This document shows positions 23,045 through 35,850 of a DNA stretch of 64,000 nt, piece by piece. A program made the position numbers and the translations under genes. Numbering within the stretch: position 1 is the stretch's first letter; every line of letters begins with the position of its first letter. The notes beneath the pieces are model-generated. The model was not told the origin of the DNA, did no database searches, and saw nothing but the letters and a program-made list of their open reading frames with translations. The stretch covers positions 1 through 64,000 of the forward strand of contig WSYH01001927.1 in NCBI GenBank assembly GCA_036426205.1. Direction: 5' to 3'. This DNA is from Ascaphus truei (taxonomy: Eukaryota > Chordata > Amphibia > Anura > Ascaphidae).

Positions 23045-23291
23045 TACTAGTGTAGAGGAGCAGGGGGTCTCCGGAGCAGAACCGTGTTAATTTCAGGTCT
23101 GGGGACTCCTACTTCCCGAGATACAGGCCCCGTTATAGGGTGCCAGTATCTCCTATGCATGTAAATATTTCATTGCATAGGAGATACTGGAACCCCATAA
23201 CGGGGCCTGTATCTCGGGAAGCAGAGAGTCCGCAGACCCTAAATCAACGTGGTTCTGCTCCGGAGAACCCCTGCTCATCTACACTAGTAAG
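23045..23291. repeat. Family P hairpin (CCCGAGATACAGGCC palindrome)
   Basis: An imperfect palindrome of about 247 bp: TGTAGAGGAGCAGGGG..CTCCGGAGCAGAACC..TTCCCGAGATACAGGCCCC on one side and the complement on the other, around CTCCTATGCATG. Related hairpins occur at 46431-46687, 56284-56549 and 56637-56912. Confidence 0.8.
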
Positions 23292-23517
23292 AAAATTGAA
23301 ATTAAATTATTTTTATTTCGTGCGAGATTTGCACAGAGAGGCGTCTCTCTCTCTGCAGCAGAATCAACTCGCTGGGTGAGTCCTTTTCGGAGGGCAGATC
23401 ATATCGGCGCCAGCTACTTGTCATTTGTTGAAATGTTGCTATCACTGGTATTCGGGGCTTTCTGCATACTGTGATAGCAACACTGTCACAAATGACGGAC
23501 TTTACTGCATGAGGCCC

Positions 23518-24940
23518 TATGTCTTTAATCACATTGGTTTGGATTGTTTATGCCACATAACTAATGCAATATGTGGTTAATAACCCAATAATAATGTTTA
23601 CTTCATTGTGCATCGAAACTGATAACTAAAAAAGCTCCAGTGCAAACTTTTTAGCTATGACTTCAAAATATCTAATGTATAGAAAAACAAGGACAAGAGA
23701 TAAAATTGAATGATCCTATACAACAATTTTGAAAAATATATTTGCAATTAAAACATTTAGAAAGCTCACTCAATGGGGGCTAATTATTATACTGCAATAG
23801 TGCGGTATGTACCAATAATGTACAAGTGTAGATTAAGGTTTTTATTTATTTTGTAGTAATGCCATGTATAAAGCATTACACAGAAACCTTGTTAAAAACA
23901 CAAGCCCCTGAATAGCAAAGGCTACGATTGATTTTTGATGCCTGAGCAGCAAGGAGATTAAGTGACTTCAACAAGGTCACATGGAGTTGACACTGGGATT
24001 TATCATATGTTTAGCTGTCTCAAAAACAGCTATCTTGACACCACAGAACTCCTTCTTTCTTAACCTAAACGTGTTCTATTTCAAAGGAATTGTTACGTAA
24101 AAGCATTTGTCAAGTGTTAATCGTATCACAGAACTTGGCTATATTTCCAAATTCCCAGTGTAGGTCTTAATTCCTATCACAACTGCAAATTAGGTTTTTT
24201 TTTTTAAATAAAAAACATATACACAATACGTGTGCATGCCTCTGTGGTCTCTCATTTCTAAATGTATTAGATAAGGTGGTTGCCAAAATAATTTGATCTG
24301 ACACAGTCACTGTAGGAGTTTGGACAATGTTAACAATTCCAGTGGAAAACAAAATTGTGAAGGAGCAACAGTTGGCATAAAGACGGGCAAAGTTATTTCT
24401 GAGCCGTGTGTATAATTGCTGGCCAGTGACACAAAGTCATTGTAGTCAGAGGTTGGAGCTTGATTCCTGTTGTTATAAATGATTGTGAATAAAGGAGCCA
24501 TCTGTGTTTATGGATTTGTGGGGTACTATGCACCAACACCGTAAATCCAAGGGTGTGAGTGACCTTTCTGTTCCTTTGTGCTACGTATAGTGATTGCCAT
24601 GGCAATGAGCACTGAAATATCAACCCTCACACACATCAAAGTGCCAACGCTACCCTAAACTACTTGTTAAAGGTTAATTAGTACGATGTAACCCTTTGAC
24701 ATCAATGGCAACATTTAATGTGCTTGATGAGAGGGTGGTTATTTAATGAAGACAATTGCAGATAACTTTCTTGTTGATCCTTAACTAGCAAAGAACATCG
24801 AATATTTAAACTAGGATTAATTGGTGTTGGAGTTTGTTTGTTTTTACATTTTCCAAGAATGTTGAATTAGAACGTACATGTGCTTAATGGCAAAAATAGT
24901 TCAGTGATTTATTCTTAGGCAGTAAAACTTTGAAGATTTA
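23518..24940. other. No recognisable feature
   Basis: AT-rich sequence; no coding, RNA or transposon hallmark recognised. Confidence 0.5.
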
Positions 24941-25319
24941 CGCATGTATTTTTTTTCATAAATGTTTTTATTGTTTTATTGTTTTACAGTAGTTTTATAT
25001 TTGTTTCACAGTTGCTTGGAGGGATAAATGACATATCACAACATATCTCAGTATATCATAGTTCGTATAGTAGTCTTTTTGTTACAAACATCTATATAGA
25101 TTACATTACCTGCCTATTAATAAGTGCTCGGTCCTAGTTGATAGATGGTAGAACTTCTGCACTTTAGATTTGAGATCTTTAAGCCTCCTGTGTTTAGCTT
25201 TATCTTTATAATAGCCTCGTAACCAGTGTAATAACACAACACATAATTCCACTATTACAATATGGAAAAATAAGTACATGGGAAAAGAAGATAGAAGTTA
25301 ATCAGTCATTATATTTGGT

Positions 25320-26105
25320 AAGACCATGGTGAAAAAACTAGCAGCTACTCTTCCCACCCCTTCAGTACCTCCCCGTCCAAACAAATCATGTCAGTCAAAA
25401 ATATTAGGTAGTTCTCTCCATCATTTTATCCCTTCTACACAAGAGATATTTTCAAAATGTGTGTATATAAGTCTTTGGGATTTCAAAGGCAATGTTTCAA
25501 TATATGCCTCCCGGGTTTTGAAGAGTGTAGCTCCTACATTCTGTTTGTCTTGGAGTGAGTTCAACCAGTCCATTCTTAATATAAAATACATATTGTCCTG
25601 CCAGTGTTTAAAAGGAGGGGCCATGATTATATGAGATATTATGTATTTTAACCAATCGGGTGCTTCAGTGGTTAATGTGGTTACCGTTTATTTTAAAATT
25701 GCAATATATAGGGTTAATGATAGGTCAAGACTCTTACTGGGTCTGTGCAGGTCTTCAAAGATTGCTTAATTGTAGGTTATCACGTATGGCCCACTAAAAG
25801 TACCATATGTGTTGTATGGGACTGAAAGAATCTAGAGTAAACGGCATTTGTTTTGCCGGAGATGGGATTAAATAATGGCTCTTGCCTTTTTTATAAACCG
25901 GATACTTTTAAAAGGTACTTCCAAAGCATTCCTGAGATACCCCTGTGCATCCCAGAGAGGGGTGGCAACCAGGCCACCACTTTGTTGGAGGGCTTTATTA
26001 AAATGAAGAAATTATGGGCCTGTAAGTAATTCATAAATGCAAGAATTATAGATTTGTAATCGTTGCACAGAGACGAATGCAAGAAGACCAGACACTTGAG
26101 GTCTC
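25320..26105 (-). pseudogene. L1/Tx1 ORF2 C-terminal region
   Basis: Minus-strand frames read FNKALQQSGGLVATPLWDAQ, LRNALEVPFKSIRFIKKARA, then FKHWQDNMYFILRMDWLNS and TLPLKSQRLIYTHF, in the order expected downstream of the RT in Tx1/L1 ORF2. Stops separate the blocks. Confidence 0.6.
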
Positions 26106-26576
26106 AAAGGTGGCAAGAGACAGATATCCATTTGTTATTCAAAATTAGGAGCAAGTCTTGTTACATCCATCATAATCGCCTGAACCTATTGATATGACTA
26201 ACGTGTGTCTAAGTATCAAGGCCACGTAGATCTTTCATATATCTAGGCACCTTTCCAAATGGGAGGATTTTTTTCTGAGTCGTAAAACCTTCAACCTAGC
26301 AACTGATTTACGAAAGGGGTGTGCTTATGTTGTTTCAATGGAAGAAGAATGGTATATAGGTCTTGCCCTGGAGTTATGAAATCAGAACTCCACAAGAGGT
26401 GTGTTTTGGGACACGCAAATTTTGATCTTTCTACACCAGTGACCTCTCTGGGGAAAAAGCTAGGACATATGATAACATACTGTATAGGGATTTCTGTTTA
26501 ATGTTTTATCCTGGTATGTTATGAAACTGTTCTGCAATTATTGTTAACTGTATGTGTTTGTAATCCTTTTTCTGTA

Positions 26577-26578
<2 letters not shown>

Positions 26579-26633
<55 letters not shown>

Positions 26634-27320
26634 TGTATGCTGGGGATAATAGTGAAAAGCAGGGTTGCAGACCTGCCTAAGACATGTGAATGTGCTCACA
26701 AGTGATCTTAACTGTAAATATTCCTGTATGTTCATTTGCATGTCTTAGACAGGTCTGCAACTCTGTCTTTCACCATTATCACCCAGCACACCCACTGCAA
26801 CAAGGGATTCTGGGAAATGACATGCAAATGAGCACACAGTGCCACCTTTTATCTCAAGCTCCTATTACAGAACAACCCTTAAGCCAATGTATGCTGCTTT
26901 AAGCACAGATTTTAAGCAAAGGCTGGGGTAAGATGCAAAGCCAGTAAATCCACTCACAAACATGTTTCAACCTTGATGGGTATCATCAGTGTGAGGTTGG
27001 TTGCTGCTCTGCTGGTTTGAGATTAAGAGTAGGTATTCACCACACTAATTAAGATTACGGTGGGTACAAAATGTGACAAAAACCCTCCACAGTAAAGCAT
27101 ATAGCAACTGTAAATATTCCTGTATGTTCATTTGCATGTCTTAGACAGATCTGCAAACCTGTCTTTCACCATTGTCACCCAGCACACAGCACTTCCACTG
27201 CAGCAAGGGATTCTGGGAAATGACATGCAAATGAGCACACAGTGCCACCTTTTATCTTAAGCTCCTATTACAGAGCAACCCTTAAGCCAATGTATGCTGC
27301 TTTAAACACAGCTTTATTTA
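26579..27320 (-). mobile_element. HHR element with ~210-bp direct repeats next to a TA tract
   Basis: A TA microsatellite (26579-26630) is followed by two direct repeats, about 26708-26920 and 27108-27315, that share AACTGTAAATATTCCTGTAT, GGGATTCTGGGAAATGACAT and CCTTAAGCCAATGTATGCTG. Their period is about 400 bp. Between them, on the minus strand, is a hammerhead motif with a canonical CTGATGA core. The first unit is also preceded by an inverted copy of its own start (26635-26690 against 26738-26792). Tandem HHR units resemble the organisation known for retrozymes and PLE pseudo-LTRs. Confidence 0.6.
26953..26995 (-). ncRNA. Hammerhead ribozyme-like motif, canonical C3/G8 core
   Basis: On the minus strand: stem I CTCACA pairs perfectly with TGTGAG; core CTGATGA; stem II ACC/GGT enclosed by a T-T mismatch with loop CATCAA; GAA; self-complementary ACATGT as stem III; T at position 17. 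It has the canonical core and the longest stem I in the window, but a weak stem II. Confidence 0.65.
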
Positions 27321-27329
27321 AACACAGTC

Positions 27330-28035
27330 TTCATTTATATCTTTAAACTGTCCAAGTCAAGTTCTTATCCTGCCCTTTATATCTGAGTGTTTGAGTTTTG
27401 GAGATCATATTTTATAGGAGAATGTAGAGGTGACTAAAGATTTGGATGCTATCAAGTATGTGTCCAACTCTGTATAAAGTAGGTTCAATTAGGTATTCTT
27501 GAGAAGCTCCACGGTATAATGTGTAGCCGGTATGTACATTCAAAAAATCTTTATTGGGGATATTCGAGGTATCCTTTAAAACCTGAAATTATTGCACCTT
27601 TCCCATTAATATATTTATTATATTTTTGATTGTTTTTATACCCTTTTGTTCCCAAAGTTTAAATAATATATCAGCCCTACCATGTTGAAAGTCCACATTG
27701 CCCCATAAGGGTAGATGAATAGATTTATAACTGTGTGCTTGTATAGTGTGTCAAGATTGTTGCCAGGCTTTACACATATTTAAGAGTAAGGGTTTTATCT
27801 TACAATGTTTGGGTATTTTAGGAATTGTCATATGTAATGGGTATTTTAAGTGTATTCATCCTGCCAACTTCTGGTCGTGATATCAATTTATAAAGGTATC
27901 TAAATCTAGAATTCAAACTCTAGCAAATCTTAAAAGGCCTCCAGAGTTACACAATCAAATAATAGGAAAATGTAGACCTCCAAGTTCTTTTGGTTGCTGG
28001 AGGTTTTCCCATTCCATATGAATTCCTGAAATGCC
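27330..28035 (-). other. Probable decayed L1/Tx1 interior
   Basis: Lies between recognisable LINE blocks. Frames are too broken to name a domain. Confidence 0.35.
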
Positions 28036-28039
28036 TTGT

Positions 28040-28620
28040 TTAACTGTTTAAGATCATGAGATTTAATATATAATGTGGCATTACAAATGTATATAGTGTA
28101 GGGAAAGCAACCATTTTAATCAGATTGTATTTGCCTATATAAGATAGTGGCAACCCATTCCAGGACACTAAATAATATTTTTTTTCAATGGCAGGGGAGA
28201 AATTGGCTGCATACAAATTATCTATATTTGTGGTTAAATGGACTACCAGATACTTTATGGAGTTACAGTTGAATGGGAAAGTTTTGCTCCAAGAAGGGGT
28301 GTTTTGACGAGCTATTGACAAGATTTCAGATGAATCAAAATGTATCAAAAATCCTGAGACATTCCCAATTGCTTTAATCGTATTTCTAATTTTTAACATA
28401 GCAGATTTGCTATAAATAAAAGTCAACAGCAAATGCAGAGATCTTTATCGCTGAAGAACCATCACTAATACTTTGGAAAGTGGGCAAACGCTATAAAATG
28501 TCTGATAAGAGGAACCAAAGTGACGTTAAATAAGAGGGGTGATAGAGGGCAGCCCTGTTTTGTACCTTATCCCAGCTCAGAGGATTGGAAATGTAAGCTG
28601 TTTATCACATTAAAGTCTCC
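28040..28620 (-). pseudogene. L1/Tx1 ORF2 reverse-transcriptase remnant
   Basis: The minus strand reads a QNRAALYHPSYLTSLWFLLS-type frame near 28520-28570, corresponding after a shift to the QGCPLSPLLFN RT box. An open frame at 28432-28040 then contains FDSSEILSIA, FPFNCNSIKYLVVHLT, LYAANFSPAIEK and LVSWNGLPLSYIGKYNLIKM. The last two blocks are typical of the L1/Tx1 RT thumb region. The YxDD box was not found. Confidence 0.75.
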
Positions 28621-28747
28621 CCCATCACCACAAGGATTCCAGCCCAGTGAGTGAGCTGCTGATAGACAGAGACAAAGAAATTAGTTAGGGTAGTTCAAAG
28701 CATACACGAACTAATAGAGCATGTCATTTATCAATCCAACAATCTAA

Positions 28748-29080
28748 GGCCGCGCTTATAGTCCTTGTTACGGCGACGCGACAGCGTGACATAATCTGTC
28801 GCCGTTGTAGCAGCGATTTTTGCTTATAGTGTTAAAGACAAGAGATGGCAACCGGGGGGGGGGGGGGGGGGGGGGGGCGGGGGTGTGAGCGGTTCGCCCT
28901 CATTGGCTGAACCGCACACATGGTCACTGATATCACGCTGCGGTCGCTGAAAAATCAATTTTCGTTCACTTCCAGCGATTGCGACCAAGCCGTCGCTCCG
29001 TCGTGTCGCTCCTACTATAGGCGCATACGACGGATTCAATACATTTGCTTTGACGCGTCGCCGGGACTATAAGCGCGGCC
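28748..29080. mobile_element. Harbinger-like MITE
   Basis: Perfect inverted ends GGCCGCGCTTATAGTCC, flanked by TAA at 28745-28747 and 29081-29083. The 333-bp interior is rich in GCGACG motifs and contains a poly-G run (about 28856-28876). Its right 85 bp is homologous to the right end of the larger element at 30867-33016. A 3-bp TWA TSD is typical of PIF/Harbinger transposons. It interrupts the LINE endonuclease frame. Confidence 0.8.
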
Positions 29081-29083
29081 TAA

Positions 29084-29340
29084 GAGAATCGCTATGCCTC
29101 TATTTTTAGCAGTGAAGGGTGCTGCAATAAAGCTACCCACCCATTCGTGACAAAGTATTGTGTGTTCAGAATCTGTAAGATGAGTTTCCTGTAGGAAAGC
29201 AACTTGTTTCATAATATTTTTGGATAATATAATACTTGTTTACCTTTTAATTGGTATTCCACCTAAGTTCCATGAAAACAATTTTATATTGAGATTTATG
29301 GGAATTATAATTTTGGAATGAGTCATTATGAGCCATTTAA
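29084..29340 (-). pseudogene. L1/Tx1 endonuclease segment
   Basis: The minus strand reads VAFLQETHLTDSEHTILC, then WVGSFIAAPFTAKNRGIAIL. QETHL is the apurinic-type endonuclease signature of L1 ORF2. The frame is cut by the MITE at 29080. Confidence 0.7.
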
Positions 29341-29749
29341 CCATAGGAGAAACATTTATTTAACCAACAGGTAAGTAGAAAACACAAGTGTAAATCAAGA
29401 ACCCTCCCAGCCATAGGCCCCAAATTAGATTGTATCTCGTTACAGGTTGTTTGGTCCCAAAACTGTACCTCCCAATGAGGTTGGGAGATTTTTGTCTCTG
29501 AAAATATTTTTACCATATTACATACATAAATACATAAACTATCAACTTTTTCCAACACTGATAATGAACTGAGCAAGCAAAATATTGCCCAAAAAAACAA
29601 ACATCCTTGTTTCATTCCTCAACCTCAAGAGGGATGACATTCTTTTAAACATTTCTTTAACTTCTTAGTATATTGTATCTAGTGCCTGTATCAAAACAAA
29701 AAACAGTAAATGTGATTTCAATAGTGACATACTAAAATATAAAAGAAAT

Positions 29750-30488
29750 TTTAACCACTTTGGAAGGGAAGTGCAAGAGAAAAGTCGGTGTAATATTTTG
29801 AGTTTCCGGTTTCTGCAGTTGTTCCATCCACAGAGCTCTGTGGAGCTGGGTTCTTCTTCAGGATCTCCGAGACTAGACTGAGAGAGTCCAGCCAGATGGT
29901 CTTGTTCCCATTGGTTATTATAAGTCTTACTGAGTATAGCAAAGCGAATGTATACCCTTTTCGGAAAAATTCTTTGCACTGTTGCAAACTCCCTTCACTT
30001 TGAAGAAACTTGAGCTGAGTAATCTTGAAATCATAAGATTTGACAGTCATTATAGATTAGTTTTCTCATCTTCATGTACTGCCAATATCTTGACTTTAGC
30101 TAAAAAAAAAATTGTAATTTTTATGATCACTGGTCTTAAGTGTTTTTCCTGGTTTTGCCTTTCATGGCCCACCCTATGTGCTCATTTGACCTCCAGAGGA
30201 GTGCAATTCTGATCTTGGAACAGTAGTTGGGAAAGCCATTTAGTTAGCCAGTCCCACAATTATTTACCTTTGAATGATTCAGATAAAACAACGATGCATA
30301 GATTGTTATGTTATTTAGCTTTTCAAGTTTATCTGCAAGAACTTTTGTTGTTGTTTTTTTCTTTCATATTTATATATTTTGACTTTTAGGCCTCAAATTT
30401 CTGTTTCGCCGGTTGAGATTCTATTTTCCACCTCATCTCGGCGCTCTTTGTGCGAGTTCAATTGCGTAACGGCTGATTCAATAGTATC
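29750..30488 (-). pseudogene. L1/Tx1 ORF1 remnant
   Basis: A minus-strand coiled-coil-like start, KKDTIESAVTQLNSHKERRD, lies at about 30488-30420. A C-terminal block, CKEFFRKGYTFALLYSVRLI then FLQSEGSLQQ-type sequence, lies at 30050-29754. The YxLLYPxRL motif is characteristic of the L1 ORF1p C-terminal domain. The PCNA pseudogene was inserted in the coiled-coil part. Confidence 0.6.
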
Positions 30489-30703
30489 TTTTTTTCCCGT
30501 TATTACAAATATTTATTGACTTCAAACAAGTTGTTAAGTATTTACAGAAATATCTACAGACATGCCTAGTAGAGCACGACTGTACATAGTTGTGTAAAAG
30601 GCACCTTCAAATCAAATAGTACATTGTATCATGGGAAGAAGGCAGTTGTCAAGGAGCTCACTATAGGTTTGGGTAATTTATTTATATAACTTGTTCCACA
30701 TCA

Positions 30704-30874
<171 letters not shown>

Positions 30875-31489
30875 TTATAGTGCCAGCTACAGCTACGGCT
30901 ACGGATGATGTCACCCATCTCCGTAGCACTTGTGAAAGTTGTTATTTGTGTTTTGGAGACCGTATCTTGCTATAGGGGAGTGACATCAGGCAAGGGGGAA
31001 GGCAGAGGGGCGGAGACAAGAGCAAGGGGGAAGGCTGAAACGGAGAGGAGTTGTAATTTCTGTTTGTTTGCTGAATTTACTTTATTTGAAAGTTTTTAAT
31101 ATATTGTGTTTCACGTGACAGACACAATCACACACAGGGCCGCCAACAGAAATCATGGGGCCCAGGACAAATGAAAGGAGCAGCCCCTCCCCCCCCCTCC
31201 CCGAAAAATCCATAGCACACCTACCAAAACATTTAGCGCGCAACTTTTACTTAACCCCCCAATACATATAAAAATACAATCCTAACCCCCCAATGCATAT
31301 AAAAATACACCCCAACCCCCAATACATATACAAATATACCCCAACCCCCCCAATACATATACAAATATACCCCAACCCCCCCCCCCCAATACATCTAATC
31401 TAAACAATACCCCAACCCCCCCAATACATATATAAAATACACCCCCAATACATATAAAAATCAGGCTTACCTTGGGGATGATCTCAGTT

Positions 31490-32060
31490 CAGGCCGGTGG
31501 CTGCAGGGGGGGAGCGGTGTGCCCGTGGCTTCAGGGGGTGGGGTGTGTGCCGGGGGCTGCAGGGGGGGTGGTGCTGCGGGGGCTGTGACTGCGTGGGCTG
31601 GCGGTGCTGCAGGGGGCCCGGTGGCTGTGGGTGCTGGCGGTGCTGCAGGGGGACCCGGTGGCTGTGGGGGCTGGCGGTGCAGTGGGGGCCGGTGGCTGTG
31701 GGGGCCGGCGGTGCTTCAGGGGCCGGTGGCGGTGGCAGCGGTGCTGTGGGGGTGGGGGCCTGACAGCTGGCGGTGCTGCAGGGGGGAGGCGGTTGCTTGT
31801 GGCTTGTGGTGGCGGGGTCCCAGCAGCTGGTGGTGCTGCGGGGGGGTGGTTGGCAGTGGCGGGGGCCCAGCGGCTGGCAGTGCTGCGGGGGGCGCGGTGG
31901 CTGGCGTTGGGAGGGGCGGTGGGGGGGAGCGGTGGCGGGGACCTGGCAGTGCTGCGTGGGGGGGCCTGTGGCTGGTGGTGGCCTGGCGGCTGGCGGGACT
32001 GCGGGGGGCCCGGCGGCAGGTCACAGCAGTTCCCGCTGGCCCTGCCTCGCTGCAGGCACC
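31490..32060 (+). repeat. G-rich minisatellite (GGTGCTGCAGGGGG theme)
   Basis: Degenerate GGCTGTGGGGGCTGGCGGTGC-like units extend over about 570 bp. Gly/Ala/Trp-rich frames on the plus strand and Pro-rich frames on the minus strand are artefacts. Confidence 0.9.
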
Positions 32061-32289
32061 TGTCTATCTCACGCTGGCTGATCATGTGCGCACCGAGCCT
32101 CCCTCTCACGCCGGTGTGCCGGAATCTTAGCCCAGCTGACTTCCGGCGCTGCCGTCAGAAAGACCCGGCACCGGGTGCAGCGTTTGTTGTTTTTTTTAAT
32201 GAACTGGCCCGACCTCGTAGGGGGCCTGGGCGGCCGGGCCCCCTGACCCACGGGGCCCAGGACGCCAACACCGGCAGTCTCCCCCTGTT

Positions 32290-32855
32290 GTCGGCGCTGC
32301 ACACAATCACACACACACAATCACACACACACACACAAACACACACAATCACACACACACAATCACACACACACACACAAATACACACAATCTCACAATC
32401 ACACACACACAAAATCACACACACAATCACACACACACAATCACACTCACACAATTACACTCACACAATCCCCCCCACACACACACGCAATCCCCCCCCA
32501 AACAAACACAATCACACACACACAATCACACACACAATCACACACACAAACACAATCACACACACACACAATCACACACACACAATCACACACGCACAAT
32601 CACACATGCACAATCACAATCACACACACACAAACACACACAATCACACACAATCACACACACACACAATCACACACAACAATCACACTCACACACAATC
32701 ACACACACACAATCACACACGCACAATCAAACATACAATTGCACAATCACACATAATCACACTCACATGATCCCACACTCGCAATCACACTCACACAATC
32801 CCACACACACAATCACAAACAATCACACACACACACACACACAATCTGATTGGTT
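32290..32855. repeat. AATCACACACACAC minisatellite
   Basis: About 560 bp of CA-rich units punctuated by AATC. It gives a His/Thr-rich open frame that is not a gene. Confidence 0.95.
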
Positions 32856-33005
32856 TACAGCCTGTCACATGGTGAGACCATTGCTATAAAAATTCTACTG
32901 ACTACAGCAGAGACTCAGGTCGCTCTGTCGCCGTCGCGCCTATTATAAGCGCATGCTACAGATTCAATGCATTTGTTTTGACGCGACGTCGCGTCGCCGG
33001 CACTA

Positions 33006-33419
<414 letters not shown>

Positions 33420-33439
33420 TCATTTCAATGAGTACTAAA

Positions 33440-34020
33440 ATGAGTTCGAACTATTAACTGCACTGTGGATAAATAGTTTCTGGCAACAGTGTGCAGAGAA
33501 ATGCTTTCCTTTATAGGCTGCAGTCACATCAGTCAAAATGTTTATATGCAACATTCCAGATAAACCATTGCACTTTTTGATATGCCCACTTAGAGTTCAG
33601 AACCCCATCTAAGGGGTAAAAAAACTACTCTAGTTCACTTTTTTCTCTTTCATAGATTTTTTTTCCACAGACTTGGGCATCAGATCCAATGTTATGTCTT
33701 CAGGTAGCTTTCCACACAGGCTAAGGACACAGGCTCTCATAATGTACGAGCTACATTCACCAAAAATGTATGTTTTCTTAGGTGAGATCCCTGAAATTCT
33801 GGTGAAAGATGAAACAGAAGTCTAAAAATGGACCATTGAACTTGTGCATCTTGTACTGGATTACAAGTATTAATCATTTATACAAATCCCAGTGAAAGGA
33901 CAGAAACTAAAAGTAATTTTGTGCACTTCAATGTCCACATTCAGAATGTTGACATTTACAGTTCAAACACTATGATGGTTAATCATTAAATTGTGATACA
34001 GCCGATTGGGGCACTGTGAC
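33440..34020. other. No recognisable feature
   Basis: Sequence beyond the 5' end of the PCNA retrocopy. No LINE ORF1 continuation could be recognised. Confidence 0.45.
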
Positions 34021-34024
34021 GCAG

Positions 34025-34656
34025 TAACTCCCCTGCTTCACTCATTGTTCCCTTACAATCCATTCAAAATGCTGCTCTTCAAATCATTTGCTGCTCTTCT
34101 AAACTTGCACCTGCTTCTGACCTCCTGAAGTGTCTCTGATGGCTTCCTATTAATCTGTACATAAACTACAACATTATCCTTTCCTTCAACGCTCCACACT
34201 CTTCTGCACCTCAATATATCTCAACTCTAACGAGAGATCAGACCACTGCTCGCCTCTGACTCTCGGCCCCTTGGACGCTTCATCTTTACACCTTTTTACC
34301 TCTGCAGCCCTCTTACACATTTTCCCTAATCTCTCCCTATCCATAGAACCGTCTCCCACTCAGTATTTCTCAGGCACATTCACTTGCCGCTTACAAAACC
34401 ACATTGAAAAGAAACGTCTTCTTAAATTATCCACACCAATACTACTGACTCCAGATGCACTTGACCTCTCTGACTGTACTTTTAATCCAGGTCCTTTTAA
34501 TCCTACTGTATCTGTAAACCACCAATATACAATTAGATTGTAAACTCTTCAAGGCAAGGCCTCCTTTTGTCTTATGTGCCATTTACTTGCTGCTTTTATC
34601 ACCATTGTTTGTATTTTTTTTCCTGGTGTTGTCATTTTGTACATCGCTGCATACAC
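34025..34656 (+). pseudogene. L2-like LINE 3' fragment
   Basis: Broken frames resemble the C-terminal end of the LINE at 20.5-21.7 kb: NPFKMLLFKSFAALLNL (AARIT region), then SFPSTLHTLLHLNIS (the FKALYSSAPAYIS position) and short 3' sequence. It is cut at a TTAA by the piggyBac-like element. Confidence 0.6.
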
Positions 34657-34799
34657 TTAACCCTTTCCGGTCGAATATCGGAGTATATCCGACACTAGTA
34701 TTTGCCACTTGCAGTCCAATGTCAGACCGGGTGGAGGGAGGAGGGAGGAAAGCTGAAAGCTGTGGTGTGAGTGAGGCGCCCGCAGCACATCCCCTGCAT

Positions 34800-35100
34800 T
34801 CTCCTTGCACCGCACTGATGCTCCCCTGCGTCCCCCCGACGCCGATCCGTCCTCCTCTGCGCCGATCCGTCCCCCCCCTGCGCCTATCTGTCCCCCCCCT
34901 GCGCCGCTCCGCCCACCCCCAAAGCCCTGCACCGATCTAACAACCCCCCCAGCCTTGCGCCGATCTGACCCCGCCCCCAGCCCTGCGCCGATCTGACTCC
35001 GCCCCCAGCCCTGCGCCGATCTCACCCACCCCCAGCCCTGCGCAGATCTGACCCACCCCCAGCGCCGATCTGACCACCCCTCCAACTCTGCGCCGATCCC
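34800..35100 (+). repeat. CGCCGATCTGACCCCCCC minisatellite
   Basis: Units of about 25-30 bp with CCAGCCCTGCGCCGATCTGA. Confidence 0.9.
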
Positions 35101-35169
35101 CGCAGGCAGCCCCACGATGACTCCCAGCAGCTGACACCGGAGGAAGGGAGGAAGGGAGAAGGGGGCTGT

Positions 35170-35850
35170 GAGTGTGGTGTCAGTGCGCAGTGAGTGTGTG
35201 CGCAGTGAGTGTGTGCGCAGTGTGTGCAGAGAGTGTGTAGTGAGTGTGTGTAGTGTATGTGCGCAGTGAGTGTGTGCAGTGTGTGTAGTGTGTGCAGTGA
35301 GTAGTGCGCGCAGTGTGCAGTGTGCGCAGTGTGTAGTGCACGCAGTGAGTGTAGTGCGCGCAGTAAGTAGTGCATGCAATGAGTGTAGTGTGCGATGTGT
35401 GCTCAGTGAGTGTATAGTGAGTGTGAAGTATGTGTAGTGTGTGCAGTGAGTAGTGTGCACAGCGAGTGTAGTGCGTGTAGTGTGCGCAGCGAGTGTAGTG
35501 TGCACAGCGAGTGTAGTACGTGTAGTGTGCGCAGTGAGTGTAGTGTGCGCAGTGAGTGTAGTGTGCGCAGTGAGTGTAGTGCGCGCAGCGAGTGTAGTGC
35601 GTGCAGTGAGTGCGCAGTGAGTGTAGAGTGCGCAGCGAATGTAGTGCGCGTAGTGTACGCAGTGTGCGCAGTGAGTGTCGTGTGCACAGTGAGTGTCGTG
35701 TGGGCAGCACGTGTCGTGTGGGCAGCGCGTGTCGTGTGGGCAGCGCGTGTCGTGTGGGCAGCGCGTGTCGTGTGGGCAACGCGTGTCGTGTGGGCAGCGC
35801 GTGTCATGTGCGCAGTGAGTGTAGTGTGCACAGTGTGCTGTGAGTGTGTG
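35170..35850 (+). repeat. GTGTAGTGTGCGCAGTGA minisatellite
   Basis: About 680 bp of degenerate units of roughly 19-20 bp. The 401-codon minus-strand frame rich in His/Thr/Ala and its shadows in other frames are repeat artefacts. Confidence 0.95.

Larger units (their letters stand above)
17289..23517. mobile_element. Family P palindromic transposon, copy P1
   Basis: The ends are inverted, GGGCCTCATGC at 17289 and GCATGAGGCCC ending at 23517, flanked by TAT at 17286-17288 and 23518-23520. Most of the left arm (17.3-18.8 kb) reappears inverted in the right arm (22.3-23.5 kb): the TTAACCCCTT...AAGGGGTTA palindrome, the GTCCTCC/GGAGGAC mini-exon, the CTATTATCC..GGATAATAG palindrome and a GGTCCCC minisatellite. 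The centre is occupied by an L2 LINE. No transposase was found, so it is non-autonomous. The superfamily is not recognised; a 3-bp TSD would suit PIF/Harbinger-like elements, but TAT is not their usual TWA. Confidence 0.7.
24945..30488 (-). mobile_element. Tx1/L1-type LINE, antisense, decayed and nested
   Basis: From high to low coordinates the minus strand shows ORF1, the endonuclease, RT and C-terminal region of an L1/Tx1-type LINE, ending near an A-rich run at about 24950-24990 (T-rich on the plus strand). It is interrupted by an HHR element (26.58-27.32 kb), a Harbinger-like MITE (28748-29080) and, inside ORF1, the PCNA retropseudogene (from 30489). Many stops are present, and parts of the RT and EN are missing. 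Confidence 0.75.

Noticed and set aside
31519..32770. Open frames of 192-388 codons, Gly/Ala/Trp-rich or His/Thr-rich
   Set aside because: They follow G-rich and CA-rich minisatellites inside a Harbinger-like element, with no domain or codon pattern.
33440..34020. Upstream PCNA exons or promoter
   Set aside because: No further PCNA coding or splice sites; the copy has a poly(A) tract and no introns, so it is a 5'-truncated retrocopy.
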